The translations under genes were made by a program, and so were the position numbers. A model generated the notes under the pieces. That model was not told where the DNA came from, did not search any database, and saw only the letters and a program-made list of their open reading frames with translations. DNA of 64,000 bases from Flavobacterium succinicans (GTDB lineage: Bacteria > Bacteroidota > Bacteroidia > Flavobacteriales > Flavobacteriaceae), in contig NZ_JMTM01000046.1 in the NCBI RefSeq assembly GCF_001662485.1, positions 1-64,000 on the forward strand. Direction: 5' to 3'. Positions 52,120 to 61,080 of this stretch are shown here, piece after piece (the first letter of the stretch is position 1; every line of letters starts with the position of its first letter).

Positions 52120-53487
52120 CTATAAGGTTACTTTACCAACTAAGTGCTTAACCTGTTCGAATGGTTCGGCAACAAAATGATCTCTGTTTTTTATTTTTTC
52201 TGGGAAACGAATATGGTATTCAAATTCGTCTCTAAAATGACGAATAGCCGCAGCTACAGGCCAAGAAGCAGCATCACCTAATGGACAAATAGTATTTCCT
52301 TCGATTTTGCTCTGAATACTCAACAACAAATCAATGTCTTCTTCGCGTCCGTGCCCGTTTTCGATACGGTGCAATACTTTTTCTAACCAACCAGTTCCTT
52401 CACGGCAAGGTGTACATTGTCCACAACTTTCATGGTGATAGAAACGAGAGAAATTCCAAGTATTTCTAACAATACAACTAGTGTCATTATACACGATGAA
52501 TCCACCAGAACCTAACATAGATCCTGTAGCAAAACCACCATCACTCAATGACTCATAAGTCATCAATCGGTCTTCACCTGCAGCGGTTTTGTAAATTAAG
52601 TTAGCTGGCAAAATTGGCACAGAACTTCCTCCTGGCACAAATGCTTTCAAAGGACGGTCAGAACTCATTCCTCCTAAATACTCATCAGAATTCATGAATT
52701 CGTATACGCTTAATCCTAGTTCGATTTCGTAAACCCCAGGATTTTTGATATGTCCAGAAGCGGAGATTAATTTGGTTCCTGTAGATCTTCCAATACCTAT
52801 TTTGGCATAATCAGCACCAGAATTGTTAATAATCCACGGCACGGCTGAAATAGTTTCCACATTGTTCACAACGGTTGGATTAGCCCAAAGACCAGAAACC
52901 GCAGGGAAAGGTGGTTTGATACGTGGATTACCACGTTTTCCTTCTAAAGATTCTATAAGTGCTGTTTCTTCACCACAGATATAGGCTCCACCACCAATTT
53001 GTACATACAGGTCTAAATCATAGCCTGTTCCTAGTATATTTTTACCCAACCATCCAGCAGCTTTAGCTTCAGCAATGGCGCGTTCTAAGATTTTGTAAAC
53101 CCACATGTATTCACCACGAATGTAGATGTAGGATAAATTAGCGCCTAGTGCATAACTAGAGGTAATCATTCCTTCAATTAATAAGTGAGGAATATATTCC
53201 ATCAAGAAACGATCTTTGAAGGTTCCTGGCTCAGATTCGTCTGCATTACAAACTAAATGGCGTGGTTTTCCTGATTTTTTATCAATAAAACTCCACTTCA
53301 TACCCGCTGGGAATCCTGCTCCACCACGACCTCTTAAACCAGACGTTTTTACTTCCTCTACAACTTCATCAGGAGTTAAGGTTTTTAAAGCTTTTTCAAC
53401 AGAAGTATAGCCACCATTTGCACGATAGACTTCGTAGGTTTTTATTCCTGGAATATTGATTTTGTCTAATAATATTTTTTGTGACAT
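52120..53487 (-). CDS. nuoF: NADH-quinone oxidoreductase subunit F
   Basis: This 455-residue subunit binds NADH, FMN and cluster N3. Motifs are GLRGRGGAGFPAGMKWSF (nucleotide binding), CNADESEPGTFKDR, GGGAYICGEETALIESLEGKRG, VNNVETISAVPWI and the cluster motif SCGQCTPCREGTGWL followed by GNTICPLGDAASWP. The length is normal. It begins one base after nuoE. Confidence 0.98.
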   Translation of the reverse strand: MSQKILLDKINIPGIKTYEVYRANGGYTSVEKALKTLTPDEVVEEVKTSGLRGRGGAGFPAGMKWSFIDKKSGKPRHLVCNADESEPGTFKDRFLMEYIPHLLIEGMITSSYALGANLSYIYIRGEYMWVYKILERAIAEAKAAGWLGKNILGTGYDLDLYVQIGGGAYICGEETALIESLEGKRGNPRIKPPFPAVSGLWANPTVVNNVETISAVPWIINNSGADYAKIGIGRSTGTKLISASGHIKNPGVYEIELGLSVYEFMNSDEYLGGMSSDRPLKAFVPGGSSVPILPANLIYKTAAGEDRLMTYESLSDGGFATGSMLGSGGFIVYNDTSCIVRNTWNFSRFYHHESCGQCTPCREGTGWLEKVLHRIENGHGREEDIDLLLSIQSKIEGNTICPLGDAASWPVAAAIRHFRDEFEYHIRFPEKIKNRDHFVAEPFEQVKHLVGKVTL

Positions 53488-53488
53488 C

Positions 53489-54019
53489 TTATTTATCGTG
53501 TAATATTATTTTATTATCTCGGCAATCCGTAATGATTTGATCGATTTTCTCTTCAGTCAAATGTTCTTTGTAGAAATCACCTAACTGCATCATTGGCGCA
53601 TATCCACAAGCTCCTAAGCATTCCACTCCTCTTACTTCGAACAAGCCATCTGCTGTAGGTTCTCCTACTTTAACTCCAAGTTTCTCACAAGTGTAGTCCA
53701 TTAAATTTTCTATACCATTCAAGCAACAAGGCGAAGTTTGGCAAAATTCGAACATGTATTTTCCAATTGGTCTTTGGTTGAACATGGTGTAAAAAGAAAC
53801 CACTTCATAGACTTCAATTGGTTTAATCGACAGAATTTCTGCAACTTTATCCATCAAAGCCACGCTTAACCAATTGTCATGTGCATCTTGAACTTCGTGT
53901 AAAACAGGTAGTAATGCCGATTTTTGTTTGCCTTCAGGATAATGGCTGATCAATTCATTGATGCGTTCCATCAAGGCTTCGGTCATGTTTATTGCTTGTT
54001 CGTACTGTTTTCTTTCCAT
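53489..54019 (-). CDS. nuoE: NADH-quinone oxidoreductase subunit E
   Basis: This 176-residue thioredoxin-fold [2Fe-2S] protein carries cluster N1a. The cluster cysteines are in CQTSPCCLNG and GVECLGACGYAPMM. The N-terminal helical part (YPEGKQKSALLPVLHEVQDAHDNWLS) and VYEVVSFYTMFNQRPIG are family features. An AT-rich 79-nt gap without obvious signal separates it from nuoD. Confidence 0.97.
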   Translation of the reverse strand: MERKQYEQAINMTEALMERINELISHYPEGKQKSALLPVLHEVQDAHDNWLSVALMDKVAEILSIKPIEVYEVVSFYTMFNQRPIGKYMFEFCQTSPCCLNGIENLMDYTCEKLGVKVGEPTADGLFEVRGVECLGACGYAPMMQLGDFYKEHLTEEKIDQIITDCRDNKIILHDK

Positions 54020-54098
54020 TTTTAATTTTAGATATTAAATTTTAAATTTTAGATATTTCAATCTTTAATCTAAAATCTGCATTCTGCAATCTTACTTT

Positions 54099-55337
54099 TT
54101 ATGCGTCTAATTCTCCGGCGATTACATTTAAACTTGATAATATTACAATCGCGTCTGATAACATCGAGCCTTTGATCATTTCTGGATAGGCTTGATAATA
54201 AATGAAACAAGGTCTGCGGAAATGCAAACGATAAGGTGTTCTACTACCGTCTGAAACTAAATAAAATCCAATTTCACCATTAGCGCCTTCCACTGGGTGG
54301 TAGACTTCTCCAACAGGTACTGGCACTTCACCCATAACAATCTTGAAATGATAAATTAAAGATTCCATTGTGGTGTATACATCTTCTTTTGGAGGCAAGT
54401 AGTATTCAGGAACATCAGCGTGGTATTCATTACCAGCTGGCATTTTAGCTAAGGCTTGTTTGATGATGCTTAAACTTTCCCAAACTTCGGCATTACGTAC
54501 ACAAAAACGGTCATACGTATCACCTGATTTTCCTACGGGTACAATAAAGTCAAAGTCTTCGTAAGAAGAATAAGGTTGTGCCACACGAACATCATAATCT
54601 ACACCTGCAGCACGTAAATTTGGACCAGTAAATCCATAAGCTAAAGCATTTTCGGCAGTAATAGCGCCTACATTTACGGTTCTATCAATAAAGATTCTGT
54701 TTCTTTCGAATAAGTTTTCAAATTCTTTCCAAGCAACTGGAAATTCTTCTAAGAAGACATCTAATTTACGGAAAGCTTCTGGTGACCAATCTCTTTCGAA
54801 ACCGCCAATTCTTCCCATATTGGTAGTTAAACGTGCACCACAAATTTCTTCGTAGATTTCGTATATTTTTTCACGGAATTGAAATACATACAAGAAACCT
54901 GTATAGGCTCCGGTGTCAACTCCTAAAATCGAGTTACAAATTAAGTGGTCGGCAATACGTGCCAATTCCATTACAATAACTCTTAAGTATTGTGCTCTTT
55001 TGGGTACTTCAACGCCTAATAATTTTTCTAATGTCATCCACCATCCTAAATTGTTGATAGGTGATGAGCAATAGTTCATACGGTCTGTAAGTGGCGTAAT
55101 TTGATAAAACGGACGATTTTCGGCTATTTTTTCGAATGCTCTATGGATGTATCCGATGGTAGGTTCAGCTTCTAATATTTTTTCTCCATCCATCAATAAG
55201 ATGTTTTGAAAAATACCGTGAGTAGCTGGGTGGGTAGGGCCTAAATTCAGAATCGAAAGTTCACTTCCGTCTTCATTATGACGCTCTTTGATTATTTTAG
55301 CATAGCGATGCTCTGGTGGTAATAATAGTTCTGACAT
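54099..55337 (-). CDS. nuoD: NADH-quinone oxidoreductase subunit D
   Basis: This 412-residue 49-kDa-type subunit forms the quinone site with NuoB. Signatures are LNLGPTHPATHGIFQNILLMDGE, GYIHRAFEKIAENRPFYQITPLTDRMNYCSSPINN, RAQYLRVIVMELARIADHL and the C-terminal PYRLHFRRPCFIYYQA and GSMLSDAIVILSSLNVIAGELDA, typical of relatives of hydrogenase large subunits. It is separate from nuoC, with a 33-nt gap. Confidence 0.98.
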   Translation of the reverse strand: MSELLLPPEHRYAKIIKERHNEDGSELSILNLGPTHPATHGIFQNILLMDGEKILEAEPTIGYIHRAFEKIAENRPFYQITPLTDRMNYCSSPINNLGWWMTLEKLLGVEVPKRAQYLRVIVMELARIADHLICNSILGVDTGAYTGFLYVFQFREKIYEIYEEICGARLTTNMGRIGGFERDWSPEAFRKLDVFLEEFPVAWKEFENLFERNRIFIDRTVNVGAITAENALAYGFTGPNLRAAGVDYDVRVAQPYSSYEDFDFIVPVGKSGDTYDRFCVRNAEVWESLSIIKQALAKMPAGNEYHADVPEYYLPPKEDVYTTMESLIYHFKIVMGEVPVPVGEVYHPVEGANGEIGFYLVSDGSRTPYRLHFRRPCFIYYQAYPEMIKGSMLSDAIVILSSLNVIAGELDA

Positions 55338-55370
55338 TTATCTAATGTGAAAAATTATAAGTTCTTTTTT

Positions 55371-55892
55371 TTAGCAATTCGAAGGTGTTCTTCCAAAGAA
55401 TCGGTCATCTTTATCTGTTCTTCCGCTGTCTTCCATTGGGAATTCTTTTCGCATAGGAAAAGAAATCATTTCATCCATGTTCAAAATTCGTTTCAATTGA
55501 GGGTGACCAATGAAGTTGATTCCAAAGAAATCATAGGTTTCACGTTCCATCCAATTGGCACAAAGAAATATGTTAGCGATTGATTTTACTTCTGGTTGTG
55601 CACCGTTCAAAAAAGTTTTGATTCGGATACGTTTGTTTTCATACCAATTGTGCATATGATAAACTACAGCAAATTGTCTTTCTTCTTCATTGTCTGGATA
55701 ATGAACTCCGCATAAATCGGTTAAGAAGTGAAAACGTAATTGTGGGTCATTTTTTAAGAAAAGAATCACAGCAGTGATTACATCAGCGGAAACTTCAAAT
55801 GAAAAAATGTCTCTATCTTGATTGAATTGAAAAACAGCAGTGCCAAAATTGGCTACTAATTTTTCTTGTATTTCGGTTGTTTCTATTGCCAT
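55371..55892 (-). CDS. nuoC: NADH-quinone oxidoreductase subunit C
   Basis: This 173-residue 30-kDa-type subunit shows the family block FHFLTDLCGVHYPDNEEERQFAVVYHMHNWYENKRIRIK and the signature NWMERETYDFFGINFIGHPQLKRILNMDE. It is not fused to nuoD, as it is in E. coli. It lies 3 nt after nuoB. Confidence 0.97.
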   Translation of the reverse strand: MAIETTEIQEKLVANFGTAVFQFNQDRDIFSFEVSADVITAVILFLKNDPQLRFHFLTDLCGVHYPDNEEERQFAVVYHMHNWYENKRIRIKTFLNGAQPEVKSIANIFLCANWMERETYDFFGINFIGHPQLKRILNMDEMISFPMRKEFPMEDSGRTDKDDRFFGRTPSNC

Positions 55893-55895
55893 CTT

Positions 55896-56444
55896 TTATT
55901 TGATATTATAAGAAGCTAATAATTCTTGATATTCTGGTGAACTTCGTCTTCTAACCGATTCGTTTTTTACAAGTTCTTGTAATTGCATTACGCCATCAAC
56001 AATTTGTTCTGGTCTTGGAGGACATCCTGGAACGTAAACATCAACAGGTATTATTTTGTCAATTCCTTGAAGTACAGAGTAGGTGTCAAAGATTCCGCCA
56101 GAAGAGGCGCAAGCGCCAACCGCAATAACCCATCTTGGTTCAGACATTTGTTCGTATACTTGACGTAAAATTGGACCCATTTTTTTTGAAATAGTTCCCA
56201 TAACCATCAACATATCTGCTTGTCTTGGAGAGAAACTTACTCTTTCAGAACCAAAACGTGCTAAGTCGTAATGAGAAGCCATGGTTGCCATAAATTCGAT
56301 ACCGCAGCAAGAAGTGGCAAAAGGTAATGGCCATAAAGAATTGGCTCTTGCTAGTCCTACAACATCGTTTAGTTTAGTTGCAAAAAAACCTTCACCAACA
56401 ACTCCTTCTGGAGGAGCAACCATATTTGTGTTAGAATCTGTCAT
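55896..56444 (-). CDS. nuoB: NADH-quinone oxidoreductase subunit B
   Basis: This subunit, 182 residues from the chosen start, holds cluster N2, the last electron donor to quinone. The ligands are in PFATSCCGIEFMA (adjacent cysteines), VGACASSGGIFDTYSV and VPGCPPRPEQIVDGVMQLQ. It starts at MTDSNTN; an upstream in-frame ATG at 56462 is also possible. It lies between nuoA and nuoC. Confidence 0.97.
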   Translation of the reverse strand: MTDSNTNMVAPPEGVVGEGFFATKLNDVVGLARANSLWPLPFATSCCGIEFMATMASHYDLARFGSERVSFSPRQADMLMVMGTISKKMGPILRQVYEQMSEPRWVIAVGACASSGGIFDTYSVLQGIDKIIPVDVYVPGCPPRPEQIVDGVMQLQELVKNESVRRRSSPEYQELLASYNIK

Positions 56445-56479
56445 AATTGATATAGTGTTCAATTTCTATTGTCTGTAAT

Positions 56480-56845
56480 TTATTCCCACTCAAGGGCTTT
56501 TTTCTTGATTATATAGAAAAAACCAACTAGTAACAAAAGCATAAAAATAATCATTTTTATCATACCTTCGATACCTAACTCCCTGAAATTGATTGCCCAA
56601 GGATATAAAAAGATTACCTCAACATCAAACAAAACGAAAAGGATGGCTACTAAAAAGTATTTTACAGAAAAAGGAATTCTTGCATTACCCACAGATTCAA
56701 TACCACACTCGAAGTTTTTGTCCTTGTTGGCAGAATTTCTTTTTGGTCCTAATTTACCAGAAATAATGATGATTGCAGTTACAAATCCTACGGCTAGAAG
56801 TAATTGCATAAGGATCGGAACGAAGTTGATTTGTTCGGTTTGCAT
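56480..56845 (-). CDS. nuoA: NADH-quinone oxidoreductase subunit A
   Basis: This 121-residue membrane subunit has three helices: PILMQLLLAVGFVTAIIIISGKLGP, FSVKYFLVAILFVLFDVEVIFLYPWA (with the conserved FDVEVIFLYPW block) and MIKMIIFMLLLLVGFFYII. FECGIESVGNARIPF carries the conserved loop Cys. It is the first gene of the nuo operon, about 30 nt after the predicted promoter. Confidence 0.96.
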   Translation of the reverse strand: MQTEQINFVPILMQLLLAVGFVTAIIIISGKLGPKRNSANKDKNFECGIESVGNARIPFSVKYFLVAILFVLFDVEVIFLYPWAINFRELGIEGMIKMIIFMLLLLVGFFYIIKKKALEWE

Positions 56846-56875
56846 AGTTGTTTTTTTTCTTGCTTAAACAAGCCA

Positions 56876-56906
56876 CAAAGATAGGTTGCAAGGAATTAAA
56901 ACACAA
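56876..56906 (-). promoter_or_regulatory. Predicted nuo operon promoter
   Basis: On the minus strand, TTG (56906-56904), 20 nt, TATCTTTG (56883-56876), upstream of nuoA. It is the only clear promoter found for the 14-subunit operon. Confidence 0.65.
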
Positions 56907-57007
56907 GTGAAATGCTTTTTTTCAGTTATAAAGGTTTGTTAATGTGTTCTAATTTTTAATGGTTATAAATAAAAAAAATGATTTTTTAAATTTTTTTGAA
57001 ATAGAAC

Positions 57008-57042
57008 AAAAAAAAGCGCTTCGAAATAAATCGAAACGCTTT
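57008..57042 (-). terminator. Terminator of the cold-shock gene
   Basis: On the minus strand, AAAGCGTTTCGA pairs with TCGAAGCGCTTT (one mismatch) and is followed by eight T, insulating nuo from the upstream gene. Confidence 0.85.
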
Positions 57043-57078
57043 ACTTTTTTGCAAAAAAATACTGTGATATTTTTAAGC

Positions 57079-57273
57079 TTAAATTACTGTTACCATAGCG
57101 GCAACTTTACCTTTTCTTCCTTCTTCTTCTTCATAACTTACTCGGTCTCCTTCGCGTAATTCTTCCGCTTTGATTCCTGATGCATGAACAAAAATGTCTT
57201 TTCCTGTTTCTTCGTCTGTGATGAATCCGTAACCTTTAGATTCATTGAAAAATTTAACTGTACCTGTACGCAT
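57079..57273 (-). CDS. Cold-shock domain protein (CspA family)
   Basis: This 64-residue single-domain OB-fold RNA chaperone has both RNA-binding motifs, ESKGYGFITDEE (RNP1) and KDIFVHASGI (RNP2). The length is typical. The leader contains a run of ATA repeats. On the minus strand a -7-like TACATTTG at 57310-57303 lies about 30 nt upstream, with TTG at a rather short 15-nt spacing. Monocistronic. Confidence 0.95.
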   Translation of the reverse strand: MRTGTVKFFNESKGYGFITDEETGKDIFVHASGIKAEELREGDRVSYEEEEGRKGKVAAMVTVI

Positions 57274-57385
57274 TGTAATAATAATAATAATTTATAATGC
57301 GACAAATGTAATCTTTAATATAATACAAAAATGATAACCGTCATATTTTTTTTTCAAAAATATTGATATACAGTCTATTCAGCTA

Positions 57386-59137
57386 TTATTTTGAATTTAA
57401 TTGAATGTGTAATTCGTTTAATTGAGAATCATCAATTGTCGATGGCGCGTCGATCATTACGTCTCTACCAGAATTGTTTTTTGGGAAAGCAATAAAATCG
57501 CGAATAGTTTCTTGTCCTCCCAAAATAGCTACCAATCGATCCAATCCAAAGGCCAAACCACCGTGAGGAGGAGCTCCAAATTGAAACGCATCCATTAAGA
57601 ATCCAAACTGTGCCTTGGCTTCTTCTTCAGTGAAACCTAAGTACTTAAACATTAATTGTTGTGTGGCTTTATCGTGAATACGGATAGATCCTCCACCAAT
57701 TTCATTTCCATTCAAAACCATATCGTAAGCATTGGCTCTTACTTTTCCTGGATTGGTTTCAAGCAAATGTAAGTCTTCTGGTTTTGGCGAGGTAAATGGG
57801 TGATGCATGGCGTGATAACGTCCGCTTTCTTCATCAAATTCTAATAAGGGGAAATCAACTACCCATAGTGGTGCAAATTCTGCTGGATTTCTTAATCCTA
57901 AGCGTGTAGCTAATTCCATTCGTAATGCTGAAAGTTGTGCTCTTGTTTTATCGGCAGGACCAGAAAGGACAAAAATCATATCACCAGCTTTAGCACCCGT
58001 AGTTTTTGCCCAATTGCTTAAATCGTCTTGATCGTAGAATTTATCTACCGATGATTTGTAAGTCCCGTCTTCGTTACATTTTACATAGACCATTCCGCTT
58101 GCGCCAACTTGAGGACGTTTTGCCCAATCAATTAAAGCGTCAATTTCTTTACGAGTATAGTTTCCTGCACCTGGAACAGCAATACCTACTACTAATTCTG
58201 CCGAATTGAAAACAGGGAATTCTTTGTGTTGTGCAAAAGCATTCAATTCGCCAAACTCCATTCCAAAACGAATGTCTGGTTTGTCGTTTCCGTAGGTTTT
58301 CATGGCATGTTCGTATGTCATTCTTGGGAATTTCTCAACTTCGATGCCTTTTAATTCTTTTAGTAAATGACGTGTAAGTCCTTCAAATACATTTAAAATG
58401 TCTTCTTGTTCTACAAATGCCATTTCACAATCGATTTGTGTAAACTCAGGCTGTCTGTCGGCACGCAAATCTTCGTCACGGAAACATTTTACAATCTGAA
58501 AATATTTATCCATTCCACCTACCATCAATAATTGCTTGAAGGTTTGTGGAGATTGAGGTAAAGCATAAAATTGTCCTTCATTCATTCGAGAAGGAACTAC
58601 GAAATCTCTTGCGCCTTCTGGAGTAGATTTGATTAAATATGGAGTTTCTACTTCGCAAAAATCTAAATCTGAAAGGTATTTGCGTACTTCCATCGCTACT
58701 TTGTGACGGAAAAGTAAACTGTTTTTTACTGGATTTCTTCGAATGTCTAAGTAACGGTATTTCATTCGAATGTCTTCGCCACCATCCGTTTCATCTTCAA
58801 TAGTAAATGGAGGGGTTAAAGCTGCATTCAGAATAGTTAATTCTGTTACTAAAATTTCGATGTCACCTGTTGGGATATTCTTGTTTTTGGCTTCACGTTC
58901 AATTACAGTTCCTTTGACCTGAATTACAAATTCTCTTCCTAAGGTTTTGGCTAATTCAAAAACAGATTTTTCGGTACGACTTTCGTCAAAAATTAATTGT
59001 GTAATTCCATAACGGTCTCTTAGGTCCACCCAATTCATGAATCCTTTATCACGAGATTTTTGAACCCATCCCGCTAGCGTTACTTCTTGATTACTATGTG
59101 AGGCGTTCAATTCGCCACAATTATGACTTCTATACAT
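57386..59137 (-). CDS. aspS: Aspartyl-tRNA synthetase, bacterial type
   Basis: This class II synthetase, 583 residues from the chosen start, has the N-terminal OB anticodon-binding domain ([30 protein letters not shown]), motif 2 ([24 protein letters not shown]), the bacterial insertion domain (GAB; about 285-410) and motif 3 ([16 protein letters not shown]). The start MYRSHN at 59137 is preferred over an 11-codon extension that runs through the promoter. It is transcribed alone. Confidence 0.97.
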   Translation of the reverse strand: MYRSHNCGELNASHSNQEVTLAGWVQKSRDKGFMNWVDLRDRYGITQLIFDESRTEKSVFELAKTLGREFVIQVKGTVIEREAKNKNIPTGDIEILVTELTILNAALTPPFTIEDETDGGEDIRMKYRYLDIRRNPVKNSLLFRHKVAMEVRKYLSDLDFCEVETPYLIKSTPEGARDFVVPSRMNEGQFYALPQSPQTFKQLLMVGGMDKYFQIVKCFRDEDLRADRQPEFTQIDCEMAFVEQEDILNVFEGLTRHLLKELKGIEVEKFPRMTYEHAMKTYGNDKPDIRFGMEFGELNAFAQHKEFPVFNSAELVVGIAVPGAGNYTRKEIDALIDWAKRPQVGASGMVYVKCNEDGTYKSSVDKFYDQDDLSNWAKTTGAKAGDMIFVLSGPADKTRAQLSALRMELATRLGLRNPAEFAPLWVVDFPLLEFDEESGRYHAMHHPFTSPKPEDLHLLETNPGKVRANAYDMVLNGNEIGGGSIRIHDKATQQLMFKYLGFTEEEAKAQFGFLMDAFQFGAPPHGGLAFGLDRLVAILGGQETIRDFIAFPKNNSGRDVMIDAPSTIDDSQLNELHIQLNSK

Positions 59138-59155
59138 GTTCCAAATTTTAGACTG

Positions 59156-59188
59156 CAAAAGTAAACACAAAAATTAAATTAACGCCAA
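59156..59188 (-). promoter_or_regulatory. Predicted aspS promoter
   Basis: On the minus strand, TTG (59188-59186), 22 nt, TACTTTTG (59163-59156), about 19 nt before the aspS start. Confidence 0.55.
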
Positions 59189-59290
59189 AACTTTGCAACA
59201 TCCTTTTCATTTTTAAAAATATGTTAATTTTTTATTTTACTTGTTTTTTTACTCCTATGTTTGGTATGCATTAACACAAAAAATAACTTT

Positions 59291-60295
59291 ATGAAAAAAC
59301 TATGTATTGTGGCTCTTTTGGCTTTGGGAATACACGGAAGTCAGGCACAAAAAAAAGAAGCTTTTACCCTTCAAGCCGAAATTGCAAATCGAAACAGTGA
59401 TACGATTCGAATTTTAAATAGAAACAACGGAAAAGAACTTTTAAAAATTGGGGTTGATAAGAAAGGCCTTTTCAAAGGAAGTGCTCCAGTTGAAAAAGGT
59501 TTCTATATGTTATTTGATGGCAAAGAATACACACAATTGTATTTGAAGAATAATTTCAACTTGAAATTAAAAATGGATGCCAAACAATTTGATGAATCCA
59601 TTGTCTACACCGGAGTGGGAGCAGTTGAAAATAATTTCTTGGCGCAAAATACTGTTACAGAATCTAAATTTGATTACAATGCTCTTTTAGCAGCCAACGA
59701 AGTTGATTTTGCAAAACGTATCGAAGAGAAAAAAGCGGCTGATTTGGCTAGTTTAGAAGGTAAAAAATTAGATCCCGAGTTTGTTGCGTTACAAAAGCAA
59801 AGTATCGATATGAATTTGGCTTCTTTAAAACAATACCATCAGCAAATAGTTGAGAGTAATAAACTGAATGGTTCACCTTCTCCAACTTTTGAATATGACA
59901 ATTATAAAGGTGGAAAAACGAAGCTGGAAGACTTTAGAGGTAAATATGTTTATATTGATGTTTGGGCAACTTGGTGTGGTCCTTGTCGTCAAGAAATACC
60001 CTTTTTGAAAAAAGCAGAGGAAAAATACCATGACAAGAATATCGTTTTTGTTAGTATTTCTATTGATAAAGTAAAAGATTTAGAAAAATGGAAAACGATG
60101 GTCAAAGAAAAAGAGCTAGGAGGCGTTCAAGTTTTTGCAGACAATGATTGGAATTCTAAGTTTGTGCAAGACTATAAAATTACGGGTATTCCAAGGTTTA
60201 TTTTGGTGGATCCAAATGGAAATATTGTAAAAGCTGATGCGCCGCGACCATCTTCTGAGGAGTTAACCGCATTATTGGATACAATTTTAAAATAG
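59291..60295 (+). CDS. TlpA-like thiol-disulfide oxidoreductase with N-terminal DUF4369-like domain
   Basis: This exported protein, 334 residues from the start MKKLCIVALL (10 codons inside the longest frame), has signal peptide KKLCIVALLALGIHGSQAQ. Residues about 23-115 form a beta-rich DUF4369-like domain (NSDTIRILNRNNGKELLKIG, KGFYMLFDGKEY). The C-terminal thioredoxin-like domain (about 190-334) has the redox site DVWATWCGPCRQE and the cis-Pro motif ITGIPRFILVDPNG. It probably reduces disulfides in the periplasm, for example in cytochrome maturation or stress. A -7-like TATGTTTG lies at 59256-59263. A terminator follows. Confidence 0.93.
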   Translation: MKKLCIVALLALGIHGSQAQKKEAFTLQAEIANRNSDTIRILNRNNGKELLKIGVDKKGLFKGSAPVEKGFYMLFDGKEYTQLYLKNNFNLKLKMDAKQFDESIVYTGVGAVENNFLAQNTVTESKFDYNALLAANEVDFAKRIEEKKAADLASLEGKKLDPEFVALQKQSIDMNLASLKQYHQQIVESNKLNGSPSPTFEYDNYKGGKTKLEDFRGKYVYIDVWATWCGPCRQEIPFLKKAEEKYHDKNIVFVSISIDKVKDLEKWKTMVKEKELGGVQVFADNDWNSKFVQDYKITGIPRFILVDPNGNIVKADAPRPSSEELTALLDTILK

Positions 60296-60317
60296 TTTTT
60301 GGATAGTAAAAAACAAT

Positions 60318-60346
60318 AAAATCAGGCATTTATGTCTGATTTTTTT
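60318..60346 (+). terminator. Terminator of the TlpA-like gene
   Basis: AAATCAG with CTGATTT, extended by CA/TG inside, followed by eight T, 20 nt after the stop codon. Confidence 0.85.
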
Positions 60347-60472
60347 TATATTTTAAATTTCCAATGTTAAGCTTTTGTCTAATGTTATGAAATTGTTACC
60401 AAAAAGTTTTTTTAATGTAAAGTATTTTATACTTTTGAGAAAGTAAAATATAAATCATTAAAAACTAACGAT

Positions 60473-60820
60473 ATGAAAAAATTTTTAATCACACTAGCAT
60501 TGGTGTTCTCAGGAATGATATATGCGCAAGACGCTAAGCCAGTTTTGGAGCCTTTTGGAAAAAAAGTAAAAGCTACTTATTTCTATGATAATGGACAAGT
60601 ACAACAAGAAGGCTTTTTCGAAAATGGTAAGTTAGAAGGGTACTGGGTTTCTTATAATGAAGATGGAACCAAAAAAGCTTCTGGATTTTACAAAGAAGGT
60701 GTAAAAGTAGGGAAATGGTTTTTTTGGAAAGATGTAAACTTAAGCGAAGTAGATTATTCCAATAATGCTATCGCAGCAGTAAAAACTTGGAAACAAGAAG
60801 CAATCGCGGTTAAGAATTAA
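60473..60820 (+). CDS. Small exported MORN-type (YwqK-like) repeat protein
   Basis: This 115-residue protein has signal peptide KKFLITLALVFSGMIYAQ. Three tandem repeats of about 22 residues follow: ATYFYDNGQVQQEGFFENGK, GYWVSYNEDGTKKASGFYKEGV and GKWFFWKDV. The Y.NG....G.F..GK..G.W..Y..DG pattern is that of toxin_YwqK/MORN-variant repeats. The function is unknown. A -7-like TACTTTTG at 60430-60437 lies 35 nt upstream without a -33 box. A strong bidirectional terminator follows. Confidence 0.88.
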   Translation: MKKFLITLALVFSGMIYAQDAKPVLEPFGKKVKATYFYDNGQVQQEGFFENGKLEGYWVSYNEDGTKKASGFYKEGVKVGKWFFWKDVNLSEVDYSNNAIAAVKTWKQEAIAVKN

Positions 60821-60840
60821 TTCTCTTTTTAGTTAATTTA

Positions 60841-60877
60841 AAAAAGGGCGTCTAAAAAAAATTAGACGCCCTTTTTT
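60841..60877. terminator. Terminator of the MORN-type repeat gene
   Basis: AAAAAGGGCGTCTAA with TTAGACGCCCTTTTT, a loop of six A and flanking A- and T-runs; 15-bp stem. Confidence 0.92.
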
Positions 60878-60961
60878 GTTAAACAAATTAAGAACTAAAA
60901 ACAAACTGAATTATTGCTACCTTACAAAAGGTATCTGTAGATAAATAGGATTTGAAAGTAT

Positions 60962-60998
60962 ACCTGCAAAGTCTTTAGTCAGCCTTTGCAGGTTTTTT
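60962..60998 (+). terminator. Second terminator-like hairpin, no gene in front
   Basis: ACCTGCAAAG pairs with CTTTGCAGGT and is followed by seven T. About 85 nt of non-coding DNA separate it from the previous terminator, so it is either a backup or the end of a short unannotated transcript. Confidence 0.7.
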
Positions 60999-61080
60999 TA
61001 TTATTAGATTAGAATAATACCTAACAAGTACAGAATGAATTCTTACAGATTAGGTAGTAAATGGAATTCAAGTTACGAGG

